Shown: positions 32,188-41,138, numbered from the stretch's first letter. The stretch: DNA of 64,000 bases from Kitasatospora kifunensis (GCF_014203855.1 NZ_JACHJV010000001.1:4712001-4776000); one strand, 5' to 3'. Numbers and translations: made by a program. The notes: generated from the sequence alone by a model not told the origin.

Positions 32188-33206
32188 GCGAGGAGCTGAC
32201 GGCCGAGCGGGCGGCAGCCGCCATCGGACCTTGGGCCAGCGCCGCGCAGGCCTACGAGCTGCTGACCGTCGACGTGCCGGCCGAGCACTGGATCGAGGCC
32301 CTGACCGCCGCCCGGGACGGGCTCGGCCTGCGCTTCTTCGACTGGCTGAGCGCGGTGGACGAGCTCGCCGAGGGCTTCGCGATCTGCGCACACCTGGCGG
32401 CTGTCGGAGATGGTGCCGGGCATGGCGACGGGGTGCGTCACCTGCTGCTGCGCACCCGGGTGCCGCGCGCGGGCGCCGCACTGCCGACCGCCGCGGGCGT
32501 CTACGCCGGGGCCGGCTGGCACGAGCGCGAGACGCACGAGATGTTCGGGATCGACTTCACCGGGCACCCGCACCTGACGCCGCTGCTGCTGCCGGAGGGC
32601 TTCGAGGGCCATCCGCTGCGCAAGGAGTTCGTGCTCGCGGCGCGGGTGGCCAAGGCCTGGCCCGGCGCCAAGGAGCCAGGGGAGAGCGACCACGGGGACG
32701 GTCCCGCCCGGCGCAAGATGCAGCCCCCCGGCGTGCCCGACCCCAACGAGTGGGGACCGCTGAAGGGCACCCTGCCGCCGGTCGCCGAGCGGCCGGCCCG
32801 CGCCGCCCGCGGACCGCGCGCGGCGGCGGCCGGGGCCGGGGCGGAGGGCGCGCCCGCGGTGCGGGCCGACCGGCCGCGCCGCACCCGCAGCATCACGGAG
32901 GGCTCGACCAGCCAGTCGGCGGCCGCGGCAGCTGCGGTGCCCGAGGCGGCCACCGCTCCGGCGGCCCCGGAGCTGCCCGCGCGCACCCGCAGCGCCGACG
33001 CGCCGTGGCACGCCCCGGTCCCGGCGCGTGACCCCGAGGCCGGCAAGTCGCCCGAGCCTGGCAAGTCGCCCGAGCCTGGCGAGGCAGCCGTGCCCGAGAA
33101 GTCGACCGAGTCGACGTCTGACGCGCGGCCAGCCGAGCCCAACGCCCCTGAGCCCAAGGCCCCTGAGCCCAAGGCCCCCGAGAACCAGGACGGAGACAGC
33201 GCATGA
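32184..33206 (+). CDS. nuoC: NADH-quinone oxidoreductase-like subunit C with long repetitive tail
   Basis: Residues 1-155 match the 30-kDa subunit: WIEALTAARDGLGLRFFDWLSAVDE, GWHERETHEMFGIDFTGHPH (family signature) and LPEGFEGHPLRKEFVL. From about residue 160 the protein runs another 180 residues in Pro/Ala/Glu/Lys-rich, low-complexity sequence containing GKSPEP twice and EPKAPEP-type repeats; this is probably unstructured. NuoC is often fused to NuoD in bacteria, but no NuoD domain is present. GTG 32184 overlaps the nuoB stop by 4 bases. 340 aa. Confidence 0.9.
   Translation: MSEELTAERAAAAIGPWASAAQAYELLTVDVPAEHWIEALTAARDGLGLRFFDWLSAVDELAEGFAICAHLAAVGDGAGHGDGVRHLLLRTRVPRAGAALPTAAGVYAGAGWHERETHEMFGIDFTGHPHLTPLLLPEGFEGHPLRKEFVLAARVAKAWPGAKEPGESDHGDGPARRKMQPPGVPDPNEWGPLKGTLPPVAERPARAARGPRAAAAGAGAEGAPAVRADRPRRTRSITEGSTSQSAAAAAAVPEAATAPAAPELPARTRSADAPWHAPVPARDPEAGKSPEPGKSPEPGEAAVPEKSTESTSDARPAEPNAPEPKAPEPKAPENQDGDSA
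33043..33078 (+). repeat. 18-bp tandem repeat in the nuoC tail
   Basis: GCAAGTCGCCCGAGCCTG occurs twice without change, at 33043-33060 and 33061-33078, encoding two GKSPEP-type units. Exact DNA identity points to recent duplication. Confidence 0.9.
33135..33179 (+). repeat. 15-bp tandem repeat in the nuoC tail, three units
   Basis: Units at 33135-33149, 33150-33164 and 33165-33179 differ at one or two positions and encode EP(N/K)AP. They end 23 bases before the nuoH start. Confidence 0.9.
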
Positions 33207-34165
33207 ACCTGCTCGACATGCTGCTGCGCTGCCTCGCCGCGCTGGTGGTCATGCTCACCTTCCCGCTGATCATCGGCCAGACCGAGCACAAGGTGATGGC
33301 CCACATGCAGGGCCGGCTCGGCCCGATGTACGCCGGTGGCTTCCACGGCTGGGCCCAGCTGGTGGCGGACGGCGTCAAGTTCGCGCAGAAGGAGGACATC
33401 GTCCCGGCCGGTGCCGACCGGCGGGTCTTCCAGCTGGCCCCGGCCGTCGCGCTGCTGCCGTACCTGCTGGTGCTGCTGGCCGTGCCGGTCGGCCCGAACG
33501 GCTTCGTCGGGCAGGCGATCGACGCGGGCATCTTCTTCGTGCTCGCGGTCATGGGTATCGGCGTGCTCGGCTCGCTGATGGCCGGCTGGGCCTCGGCGAA
33601 CAAGTTCTCGCTGCTCGGCGGTCTGCGCACGGCCGCCCAGCTGATGTCCTACGAGCTGCCGATGCTGCTGGCCGGCGCCTCGGTGGCGATGGCGGCCGGC
33701 ACCCTGTCGCTGCCGGGGATCGTGGACGCCTTCCACTGGTGGTGGATCCCGTGGCAGGCGATCGGCGCGTTCGTCTTCTTCACGGCCGGGCTCGCCGAGC
33801 TGCAGCGCCCGCCGTTCGACATGCCGGTGGCCGACTCCGAGATCATCTTCGGCGCCTACACCGAGTACACCGGGCTGCGCTTCGCGCTCTTCCTGCTCTC
33901 CGAGTACGCGGGCATCCTGGTGCTCTGCGCGCTGACCACGGTGCTCTTCCTCGGCGGCTGGCACGGCCCGCTCCCGCACAGCCTCGGCTGGCTCTGGACG
34001 CTGCTGAAGACCTTCGCGCTCGCCTTCGTGGTGATCTGGGCCCGGGTGACCTTCCCCCGCCTGCGCGAGGACCAGCTGATGCGCTTCGCCTGGACCGTCC
34101 TGATCCCGCTCGCGCTCCTCCAGCTCGTCCTGACCGGCATCATCAAGGTGGCGATCTCCCAGTGA
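33203..34165 (+). CDS. nuoH: NADH-quinone oxidoreductase-like subunit H
   Basis: Membrane subunit (320 aa, about eight helices) that forms the quinone entry channel with NuoB and NuoD in ordinary complex I. Characteristic segments are MQGRLGPMYAGGFHGWAQLVADGVKF, the acidic AELQRPPFDMPVADSEIIFGAYTEYTG loop and the late RVTFPRLREDQLM. The conserved Glu/Arg residues of the quinone cavity are retained, so quinone chemistry is plausible. ATGA overlap with nuoC. Confidence 0.95.
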   Translation: MNLLDMLLRCLAALVVMLTFPLIIGQTEHKVMAHMQGRLGPMYAGGFHGWAQLVADGVKFAQKEDIVPAGADRRVFQLAPAVALLPYLLVLLAVPVGPNGFVGQAIDAGIFFVLAVMGIGVLGSLMAGWASANKFSLLGGLRTAAQLMSYELPMLLAGASVAMAAGTLSLPGIVDAFHWWWIPWQAIGAFVFFTAGLAELQRPPFDMPVADSEIIFGAYTEYTGLRFALFLLSEYAGILVLCALTTVLFLGGWHGPLPHSLGWLWTLLKTFALAFVVIWARVTFPRLREDQLMRFAWTVLIPLALLQLVLTGIIKVAISQ

Positions 34166-34701
34166 AGCTTCCCGGCTCCGGCCTGGCCAAGGGCCTGGCC
34201 GTCACCCTGCGGACGATGACGAAGAAGACCGTCACCGCGCAGTACCCCGAGGTACAGCCGCAGCTGCCGCCGCGCAGCCGCGGTGTGATCGGGCTGCTGG
34301 AGGAGAACTGCACGGTCTGCATGCTCTGCGCCCGGGAGTGCCCGGACTGGTGCATCTACATCGACTCGCACAAGGAGACCCTCCCGGCGGCCGACCCGAA
34401 CGCGCGCGCCCGCACCCGCAACGTGCTGGACCGCTTCGCCATCGACTTCTCGCTCTGCATGTACTGCGGGATCTGCATCGAGGTCTGCCCGTTCGACGCG
34501 CTCTTCTGGTCGCCCGAGTTCGAGTACGCGGAGACCGACATCCTGGAGCTGACCCACGAGCGCGAGAAGCTGCGCGAGTGGATGTGGACGGTGCCGGCCC
34601 CGCCGGCCCTGGACCCGGCGGCCGAGGAGCCCAAGGAGATCGCCGCCGCCCGCAAGGCCGCCGACAAGCTGGCCGCCGCGTCGGGGGGTGACGGAGCATG
34701 A
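34162..34701 (+). CDS. nuoI: NADH-quinone oxidoreductase-like subunit I (2x 4Fe-4S ferredoxin)
   Basis: Two ferredoxin cluster motifs, CTVCMLCARECPDWC and CMYCGICIEVCPFDAL, correspond to clusters N6a and N6b that pass electrons to N2. 179 aa with an Ala/Lys-rich C-terminal tail. GTG 34162 overlaps the nuoH stop by 4 bases. The open frame that begins far upstream is a shadow of nuoC and nuoH. Since NuoE, F and G are missing, the donor to these clusters is unknown, and a ferredoxin or other carrier could dock here. Confidence 0.95.
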   Translation: MKLPGSGLAKGLAVTLRTMTKKTVTAQYPEVQPQLPPRSRGVIGLLEENCTVCMLCARECPDWCIYIDSHKETLPAADPNARARTRNVLDRFAIDFSLCMYCGICIEVCPFDALFWSPEFEYAETDILELTHEREKLREWMWTVPAPPALDPAAEEPKEIAAARKAADKLAAASGGDGA

Positions 34702-35354
34702 GCACGCTGCTTGCCGCCGCCGGCTCGCTGGCGCCCGCGAGCCGGGGCTTCCTGTCGCCGACCGGCGTGGAGATCGTCTTCGTCCTGGTCGGCCTCGCCG
34801 TGCTGGGCTCGGCGCTGATCTCGGTGACCACCAGGCAACTGGTGCACGCCGCGCTCTGGCTGGTCGTCGCGCTCGGCGGCCTGGCGATCGAGTTCCTGCT
34901 GCTCACCGCCGAGTTCGTGGCCTGGGTACAGGTGCTGATCTACCTCGGCTCGGTGGTCGTGCTGGTGCTCTTCGGGCTGATGCTCACCAAGGCGCCGATC
35001 GGCCGCTCGCCGGACGCCGACTCGGGCAACCGCTGGGTCGCCCTCGGGGTCGCGCTGGCCTCGGCCGGCACCCTGGTGACCCTGGTGGTGGACGCCTTCC
35101 GCACCTCCTGGATCGACCTGGGCGCGGGTGGCGGCAGCACCGCCGTCACCGGGGCCAGCCTGTTCCGGTACTGGGTGCTGCCCTTCGAGGCGCTCTCGGT
35201 GCTGCTGCTGGCCGCACTGGTCGGGGCGATCGTGATCTCCCGGACCGGCAAGGGCGGCGCCAAGCCGCGCGCGGGCAAGCTGCGCACCCCGCGCTCCGTC
35301 GGCGCCCCGCGCCCCGCCCGCGCCACCGCCGCCCCCGAGCAGCAGGAGCGCTGA
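34698..35354 (+). CDS. nuoJ: NADH-quinone oxidoreductase-like subunit J
   Basis: Membrane subunit with about five helices: IVFVLVGLAVLGSALISVTT, then LVHAALWLVVALGGLAIEFLLLTAEFVAWVQVLIYLGSVVVLVLFGLML with the conserved Glu and Tyr of TM3, and a late pair. 218 aa, with a basic, Ala/Pro-rich C-terminal tail of about 35 residues. ATGA overlap with nuoI. Confidence 0.94.
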   Translation: MSTLLAAAGSLAPASRGFLSPTGVEIVFVLVGLAVLGSALISVTTRQLVHAALWLVVALGGLAIEFLLLTAEFVAWVQVLIYLGSVVVLVLFGLMLTKAPIGRSPDADSGNRWVALGVALASAGTLVTLVVDAFRTSWIDLGAGGGSTAVTGASLFRYWVLPFEALSVLLLAALVGAIVISRTGKGGAKPRAGKLRTPRSVGAPRPARATAAPEQQER

Positions 35355-35360
35355 GAGCCG

Positions 35361-35756
35361 ATGCACCTCGCCTACCCCGCCGTCCTGGCCGCACTGCTCT
35401 TCAGCATCGGCGTCTACGGCCTGCTCGCCCGGCGCAACGCCGTCCTGGTGCTGATGTCGGTGGAGCTGATGCTCAACGCCGTCAACCTCAACCTGGTCGC
35501 CTTCGACGCCTGGCTGCGCGACGCGCTGCACGCCGGGCAGGCGCTCACCCTCTTCACCATCACCGTGGCCGCCGCGGAGATCGGGCTGGGTCTGGCCATC
35601 GTGCTGCTGGTCTTCCGGACCAAGGGCACGGCCGACGTCGACCGACTGACCGAACTGGGCGACCGTGCCGCCGAGGTCCCGGCCCAGGCCGGGCCGCTCG
35701 ACCTGCCCGCCCCCGACAACGAAGATCCCGCGTCGAAGGGCCAGGTCGTCTCGTGA
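35361..35756 (+). CDS. nuoK: NADH-quinone oxidoreductase-like subunit K
   Basis: Small MrpC-like membrane subunit (131 aa, three helices). VLVLMSVELMLNAVNLNLVAF contains one conserved membrane Glu, and FTITVAAAEIGLGLAIVLLVFR the second; both belong to the proton path. A hydrophilic tail of about 30 residues follows. It begins 6 bases after nuoJ and overlaps nuoL by 4 bases. Confidence 0.95.
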   Translation: MHLAYPAVLAALLFSIGVYGLLARRNAVLVLMSVELMLNAVNLNLVAFDAWLRDALHAGQALTLFTITVAAAEIGLGLAIVLLVFRTKGTADVDRLTELGDRAAEVPAQAGPLDLPAPDNEDPASKGQVVS

Positions 35757-37816
35757 ACATCGCCCTCCCCGCGCTGGTTCCGGCGCTGCCCGCGCTCGGC
35801 GCCGCCGCCACCTTCGCCACCGGGCGTCGGGCCCCGGGCTACAGCCGCCCGCTGGCGATCCTGCCGGTCGCGGCCGCCGCCGTGCTCGCCCTGGTCACCG
35901 CCCTGCAGCTGGGCACCGGGCACACCCTGGACGCCGCCACCCGGCTCACCCCCACCGGCGGCCCCGACATCTGGCTCGCGATCCACCTGGACGGCTACAC
36001 CTCGCTGATCTCCGTGCTGGTCGGTCTGGTCGCCACCTGCGTGCAGGTCTACTCCACGGCCTACCTGCGCACCGACCCGCGCTACCCGTCCTACGCGGCG
36101 CTGGTCTCGCTCTTCACCGCCGCGATGTTCCTGGTGGTGTACTCGGGCGACCTGATCGTGCTGCTGGTCGGCTGGGAGATCATGGGCATCTGCTCGTACT
36201 TCCTGATCGGCCACCACTGGGAGACCGCGGATGCCCGGGCCGCTTCGCTCAAGGCCTTCCTGGTCACCAAGCTCGGTGACGTGCCGTTCCTGTTCGGCAT
36301 CTTCCTGCTCGCGGCCGACGCGCACACCTTCCGGATCAGCGGCGTGCTGGCAGCCGCCGCGAACGGCCAGCTGCACCACCCCACGCTGATCGCGCTGCTG
36401 CTGCTGGCCGGGGTGGCCGGCAAGAGCGCGCAGTTCCCGTTGCACACCTGGCTGCCGGACGCGATGGCCGGCCCCACCCCGGTCTCCGCGCTGATCCACG
36501 CCGCCACCATGGTCGCGGCCGGTATCTACCTGGTGGCCCGGCTGCTGCCGGTCTTCCTGCTCTCCGGTGCCGCACTGGTGGTGCTCGCGGTGATGGCCGC
36601 CGTGACGATGGTCGGCTCGGCGCTCTGCGCGCTGGCCCAGGACGACATCAAGCGGGTGCTGGCGTACTCCACCGTCGGCCAGCTGGGCTACATGGCCGGC
36701 GCGCTGGCCAGCGGCGACCGCGAGGCGGCCGTCTTCCACCTGGTCGGCCACGGCGCGTTCAAGGCGCTGCTGTTCCTGGCCGCCGGCGTGCTGATCCACG
36801 CCGCGCACACCAACTCGCTCTCCGCGATGTCCCGGCTGCCCGGGCTGCGCGACCGGGTGCCGGACGCCCGCTGGACGCTGGGCATCGGCCTGGTGGCGCT
36901 GGTCGGCCTGCCGCCGTTCACCGGCTTCTTCAGCAAGGAGGCGGTGCTCACCGCCGCCGAGCACGCGGCCACCGGCGAGGCGCTGACCAACGGCGTCGGC
37001 CCGGCGGCCGGCGTGCCGCACGCGGCCGGCTGGATCGTGCTGGTGGCCGGGCTGGTCACCGCGCTGCTCACCGCCGCCTACGCGACCCGGCTGTGGCTGC
37101 TCGCCTTCCCGAGCCGCCCGTTCGCCGCTGCGGTCGCGGCCCCGGCGGTTGCCGCCGCCGAGCCGGGCGCGCCCTACTCGCCCGAGCTCGACGAGGTCGA
37201 CCCCGGGCAGGCGGAACCGCCCGCGATGCGCTGGCCGCTGTGGGTGCTGGCACTGCCGACGATGGCCTTCGGCATCGCCGGCCTGCGCACCGACTGGCTG
37301 CCCAAACTGCTGGACGGCGGTTCGCTGCGCCCGAGCCTGGCCACCGGCGTGCTCGGCACCGGGGTCGCGCTGGCCGGTGTGCTGATCAGCTACGCGACCT
37401 GGCGCACCGTCAGCGCCCGGGGCGCGATGGGGGCACCCCCGGTCGAAGACTGGGGGAGGGTGCCGGTGCAGGGTGGCGTGCCCGACGCCGAGCGCCTCAC
37501 CCCGGCGGGGCCGCCGCCCGCGCAGGCCGACCCGGGCCGGGTGCTGCTCGGCCCGCTCTACGGCCCGGCCCAGCACGGCTTCCACCTGGACCGGCTCTAC
37601 AGCCTGCTCTTCGTGCGCCCCACCGTTGCCGCCGCCGAGCTGGTCAAGTTCCTGGACCGCGAGGTGGTCGAGGGCTATGTGCAGGCCTCCGGCGGCACGG
37701 CCAAGCTGCTCGGCTGGGTGGTGCGGCGCAGCCAGACCGGCAACGCGCAGACCTACCTGAGCGCGCTGCTGGCCGGCGTGGTGCTGATCGCGGTCTTCGT
37801 GGCGGTCGGCACATGA
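35753..37816 (+). CDS. nuoL: NADH-quinone oxidoreductase-like subunit L
   Basis: Largest antiporter-like proton-pumping subunit (687 aa). It has the Mrp/Nuo core LIVLLVGWEIMGICSYFLIGHHWE, GKSAQFPLHTWLPDAMAGPTPVSALIHAATMVAAG, KRVLAYSTVGQLGYM and a C-terminal helix. A hydrophilic stretch of about 40 residues near residue 470 separates two helices. A copy of a dispersed hairpin repeat lies in the coding sequence at 37427-37462, translated as GAPPVEDWGRVP. GTG 35753 overlaps the nuoK stop. The frame open from 34688 is a shadow of nuoJ and nuoK. Confidence 0.94.
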   Translation: MNIALPALVPALPALGAAATFATGRRAPGYSRPLAILPVAAAAVLALVTALQLGTGHTLDAATRLTPTGGPDIWLAIHLDGYTSLISVLVGLVATCVQVYSTAYLRTDPRYPSYAALVSLFTAAMFLVVYSGDLIVLLVGWEIMGICSYFLIGHHWETADARAASLKAFLVTKLGDVPFLFGIFLLAADAHTFRISGVLAAAANGQLHHPTLIALLLLAGVAGKSAQFPLHTWLPDAMAGPTPVSALIHAATMVAAGIYLVARLLPVFLLSGAALVVLAVMAAVTMVGSALCALAQDDIKRVLAYSTVGQLGYMAGALASGDREAAVFHLVGHGAFKALLFLAAGVLIHAAHTNSLSAMSRLPGLRDRVPDARWTLGIGLVALVGLPPFTGFFSKEAVLTAAEHAATGEALTNGVGPAAGVPHAAGWIVLVAGLVTALLTAAYATRLWLLAFPSRPFAAAVAAPAVAAAEPGAPYSPELDEVDPGQAEPPAMRWPLWVLALPTMAFGIAGLRTDWLPKLLDGGSLRPSLATGVLGTGVALAGVLISYATWRTVSARGAMGAPPVEDWGRVPVQGGVPDAERLTPAGPPPAQADPGRVLLGPLYGPAQHGFHLDRLYSLLFVRPTVAAAELVKFLDREVVEGYVQASGGTAKLLGWVVRRSQTGNAQTYLSALLAGVVLIAVFVAVGT
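37427..37462 (+). repeat. dispersed hairpin repeat, copy 2 (inside nuoL)
   Basis: Near-copy of the element at 25633-25669: TGGGGGCACCCCCGGTC, then GAA, then GACTGGGGGAGGGTG. CCCCCGGTC and GACTGGGGG form a 9-bp stem with a GAA loop. It keeps the nuoL frame open and lies in a loop between late membrane helices. Confidence 0.8.
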
Positions 37817-37874
37817 GGCGCGCCCGACCGATCCCCCTTCACCCGTCCGCCTCGGCCCACGCAGGGAGTCCCCG

Positions 37875-39434
37875 ATGAACGTGCTCCTCATCGCCCTGCT
37901 GGCGCTGCCCCTGCTCGGCGCCGCCGCCACGCTGGCCCCGGCCACCGTGTTCGGCGCCGACCCAAGGGCCCAGGACCGGCGCGCGCTGCGCTTCAACGCG
38001 GTGGTGACCGGCCTGGTGCTGGCGCTGGCCATCGCGCTGGCCGCCGGCTTCGACCGGTCCCACCCGAGCCGGATGCAGGGCGTCACCGACACCGCCTGGA
38101 TCCCCGCCCTCAAGGTCCGCTTCCACCTCGGGGTGGACGGCATCTCGCTGCCGCTGGTGGTGCTGACCGCGCTGCTCACCTTCCTGTGCGCGCTCTACTC
38201 CACCAAGAAGCTGCCGAACGGCGAGGGCACCCCCGGCGCCCGGGTCTTCACCGGCCTGTTCCTGCTCCTAGAAGTGGGCATGCTGGCCACCTTCCTGGTG
38301 CTGGACCTGCTGCTCTTCTTCGTCGCCTTCGAGATCGTGCTGATCCCGATGTACTTCCTGATCGCGCGCTGGGGCAGCGGTGCCCGCACGGCCTCGGCCA
38401 ACCGGTTCATCCTCTACACCCTGCTCGGCTCCGCGGTGATGCTGCTCGGCTTCCTGCTGATCGGCCTGAAGGCGGGCACCTTCGACATGACCGCGCTGGC
38501 CGCCGCCCACGGCCACGGCCTCTCGCACACCACCCAGGTGCTCGCCGCGCTGGCGATCGGGCTGGGGCTGATGGTCAAGGCCCCGGCCTGGCCGCTGCAC
38601 AGCTGGCTGCCGGACGCCCACACCTCGGCGCCGACCGTCGGCTCGGTCCTGCTGGCCGGGGTCCTGCTGAAGATGGGGACCTACGGTCTGGTCCGGGTCC
38701 TGCTGCCGGTGGTGCCGGACGGGGCCCACACGCTGGCGCCGTACCTCGGTGCGCTGGCCGCCGTCGGCATCCTCTACGGCTCGCTCGCCTGCCTCGCGCT
38801 CGCCCGGCCGGGCCGCCGGGGCGACCTCAAGCGGCTGATCGCCTTCTCCTCCGTGGGTCACATGGGCTTCGTGCTGCTGGGCATCGCCTCGCTCACCCCG
38901 GTGGGCGTCAACGGCGCGCTCTTCGCCAACATCGCCCACGGTCTGGTGACCGGCCTGCTCTTCTTCATCGTCGGCTCGCTGAAGGACCGTTACGGGACGG
39001 CGGACCTCGACACCCTGTCGGGGGAGACCGGCGCCGCGCTCTACGGTCGCGCGCCCCGGCTCGGTGCGCTGCTCGCCTTCGCGGCGGTGGCGAGCCTGGG
39101 CCTGCCGGGTCTGGCGGGCTTCTGGGGCGAGGTGCTGGCGATGTTCGGTTCCTTCGACCCGGCCGCCGGGCTGTCCCGCCCCGCCTTCGTCACCTACATG
39201 GTGGTGGCCGGCCTCGGCACCCTGCTGACCGCCGCCTACCTGCTGGTCGTCGTCCGCCGGGTCTGCATGGGCGACCCGGCTCAGTCGACGGTGGGCGAAG
39301 TGGCCGAGCTGCGTGGCTACGAGGCCGTCAGCTGGAGCCCGTTGGCCGCGCTGACCCTGCTGGCCGGGCTCTGGCCGGCGCTGCTGCTGGGGCTCTCCGA
39401 TCCGGCCGTCAAGCACCTGCTGGCAGGGGGCTGA
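37875..39434 (+). CDS. nuoM: NADH-quinone oxidoreductase-like subunit M
   Basis: Antiporter-like proton-pumping subunit (519 aa, about 14 helices). Typical segments are FHLGVDGISLPLVVLTALLT, LLLFFVAFEIVLIPMYFLIARWG with its conserved Glu, MVKAPAWPLHSWLPDAHTSAPTVGSVLLAG, and LIAFSSVGHMGFVLLG. It starts 58 bases after nuoL, the largest gap in the operon. Confidence 0.95.
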   Translation: MNVLLIALLALPLLGAAATLAPATVFGADPRAQDRRALRFNAVVTGLVLALAIALAAGFDRSHPSRMQGVTDTAWIPALKVRFHLGVDGISLPLVVLTALLTFLCALYSTKKLPNGEGTPGARVFTGLFLLLEVGMLATFLVLDLLLFFVAFEIVLIPMYFLIARWGSGARTASANRFILYTLLGSAVMLLGFLLIGLKAGTFDMTALAAAHGHGLSHTTQVLAALAIGLGLMVKAPAWPLHSWLPDAHTSAPTVGSVLLAGVLLKMGTYGLVRVLLPVVPDGAHTLAPYLGALAAVGILYGSLACLALARPGRRGDLKRLIAFSSVGHMGFVLLGIASLTPVGVNGALFANIAHGLVTGLLFFIVGSLKDRYGTADLDTLSGETGAALYGRAPRLGALLAFAAVASLGLPGLAGFWGEVLAMFGSFDPAAGLSRPAFVTYMVVAGLGTLLTAAYLLVVVRRVCMGDPAQSTVGEVAELRGYEAVSWSPLAALTLLAGLWPALLLGLSDPAVKHLLAGG

Positions 39435-39437
39435 CCG

Positions 39438-41009
39438 ATGATCAGCACCCTTCACTCCCTGGGGCAGCCCGCCGTGAACCCGACCCATCTCGCCGTCGCG
39501 AACCCCGGCGCGCTCATCCAGTCCGTGGACTGGGTGGCGATCGCGCCGCCGCTGATCGCGGCGCTGGCCGCGCTGCTGGTGCTCCTCGCCGACCTGCTGC
39601 TGCCCGAGGCCCGAAAGCGGTTGCTCGGCCCGCTGACCGCGGTCGGTCTGCTGCTGGCGCTGCTCGCCCTGCTGCCGCTGACCGGCGGGCAGCCGCGGGC
39701 CACCTTCTGCCTGCCCGGCGGCCAGGGCGGCACCGGTGGCTGCTCCTACGTCGCCGACCACTTCGCGCTGGTCTTCCAGCTGCTGGTGCTCGGTGGCGCG
39801 CTGATCGCCGCGCTGCTCTCGCTGCACACCGTGGACGAGCAGCGGCTGCCGGCCGGCGAGTACTGGTTCCTGCTGCTCAGCAGCGCCGCGGGGGCCGCGC
39901 TGCTGCCCGCCGCCCGCGACCTGGCGACCCTGGTGATCGCGCTGGAGGTGGTCTCGCTGCCCTCCTTCGCGCTGGTCGCCTTCAAGCGCGACGGGCGCGG
40001 CGGCGAGGCCGCGCTGAAGTTCTTCCTCTCCTCGGTCACGGCGACGGCCGTGACGCTGCTCGGCGTGAGCTTCCTCTACGCCGCCACCGGCAGCCTGCAC
40101 CTGTCCGCCATCGCGGACGGCCTGGGCCACCTGCCCGCGCAGCTGAAGCCGCTGGCCGAGGCCGGCGCCGCGCTGACCCTGGTCGGTTTCGCCTTCAAGG
40201 TGGCCGCCGTCCCGTTCCACTTCTGGGTGCCCGACACCTACGCCGGCGCCCCGCTGCCGGTGGCCGGCTACCTCTCGGTGGTCGGCAAGGCGGCCGGCTT
40301 CGCCGGTCTCGCGCTGATCACCAACCTGGGCCTGCGGCCCTACGGTCACACCTGGGGCCTGCTGCTCGCGGTGCTGGCGGCCGTGACCATGACGGCAGGC
40401 AACGTGGCCGCGCTGCGCCAGCGCGCCGACTCCGCGCAGGGCGCGGTGCGCCTGTTGGCCTGGTCCTCGGTGGCCCAGGCCGGCTACCTGCTGGTCCCGC
40501 TGGCCGCCGCCGGGTACGCGGGCAGCGCGCACCCGCTGGGCGCCACCGTGGCGTACGCGCTGATCTACGGCCTGGTCAACCTGGGCGCCTTCGGGGTGGC
40601 CGCGGTGGTGGCCAGGACCAGCCCCGCCAACCGGCTCGACGACTACCAGGGCCTGTTCGCCCGCAACCGCTGGGCGGCGCTGGCGTTGGCCTTCTTCCTG
40701 CTCTGCCTGGCCGGACTGCCGCCGGGCGTGGTCGGCCTGTTCGGCAAGGTGGTGGTTTTCCGGGCCGCGGTGGACGCCGGTCTGGGCTGGCTGGCGGTGC
40801 TCATGGCGGTCAATGTGGTGATCGCCCTGTACTACTACCTGCTCTGGCTGGCGAAGCTGTTCGCGCCCGCGCAGGAACCCACGGTGGCCGCCGGTGCCAG
40901 GCTGCCGCGGCCGCTGGCCGCGACCCTGGGGCTGACCGCGGTGGGGGCCGTGGTGCTCTCGGTGGCCCCGCAGCTGGTCCTCCAAGTGGTGTCGGGGAGC
41001 CTGTTCTAG
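39438..41009 (+). CDS. nuoN: NADH-quinone oxidoreductase-like subunit N
   Basis: Last antiporter-like subunit (523 aa), closest to NuoK in complex I. Family segments are LVIALEVVSLPSFALVAFKRDGRGGEAALKFFLSS, KVAAVPFHFWVPDTYAGAPLPVAGYLSVVGKAAGFAG and LLAWSSVAQAGYLLVPLAA. Begins 4 bases after nuoM and ends the nuo operon, with htpX following 129 bases later in the same direction. Confidence 0.95.
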   Translation: MISTLHSLGQPAVNPTHLAVANPGALIQSVDWVAIAPPLIAALAALLVLLADLLLPEARKRLLGPLTAVGLLLALLALLPLTGGQPRATFCLPGGQGGTGGCSYVADHFALVFQLLVLGGALIAALLSLHTVDEQRLPAGEYWFLLLSSAAGAALLPAARDLATLVIALEVVSLPSFALVAFKRDGRGGEAALKFFLSSVTATAVTLLGVSFLYAATGSLHLSAIADGLGHLPAQLKPLAEAGAALTLVGFAFKVAAVPFHFWVPDTYAGAPLPVAGYLSVVGKAAGFAGLALITNLGLRPYGHTWGLLLAVLAAVTMTAGNVAALRQRADSAQGAVRLLAWSSVAQAGYLLVPLAAAGYAGSAHPLGATVAYALIYGLVNLGAFGVAAVVARTSPANRLDDYQGLFARNRWAALALAFFLLCLAGLPPGVVGLFGKVVVFRAAVDAGLGWLAVLMAVNVVIALYYYLLWLAKLFAPAQEPTVAAGARLPRPLAATLGLTAVGAVVLSVAPQLVLQVVSGSLF

Positions 41010-41138
41010 GGGTGGTTCGCACCCGGTCGTTGGCACCGGAGGCCGGCGCGGGGAACCAGCACCCCGCGCTCCTCCGTTGACGAGACACAGAGGGATGTGA
41101 ACAGAGGGCTTCCCACCGCATCATTTGGAGGGGCTGCC

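Noticed and set aside
38268..41036. Minus-strand open frame of more than 900 codons opposite nuoM and nuoN
   Set aside because: Gln/His/Arg-rich shadow of highly biased plus-strand genes; no ribosome site or known fold. The similar frame at 35414-38179 is rejected for the same reason.
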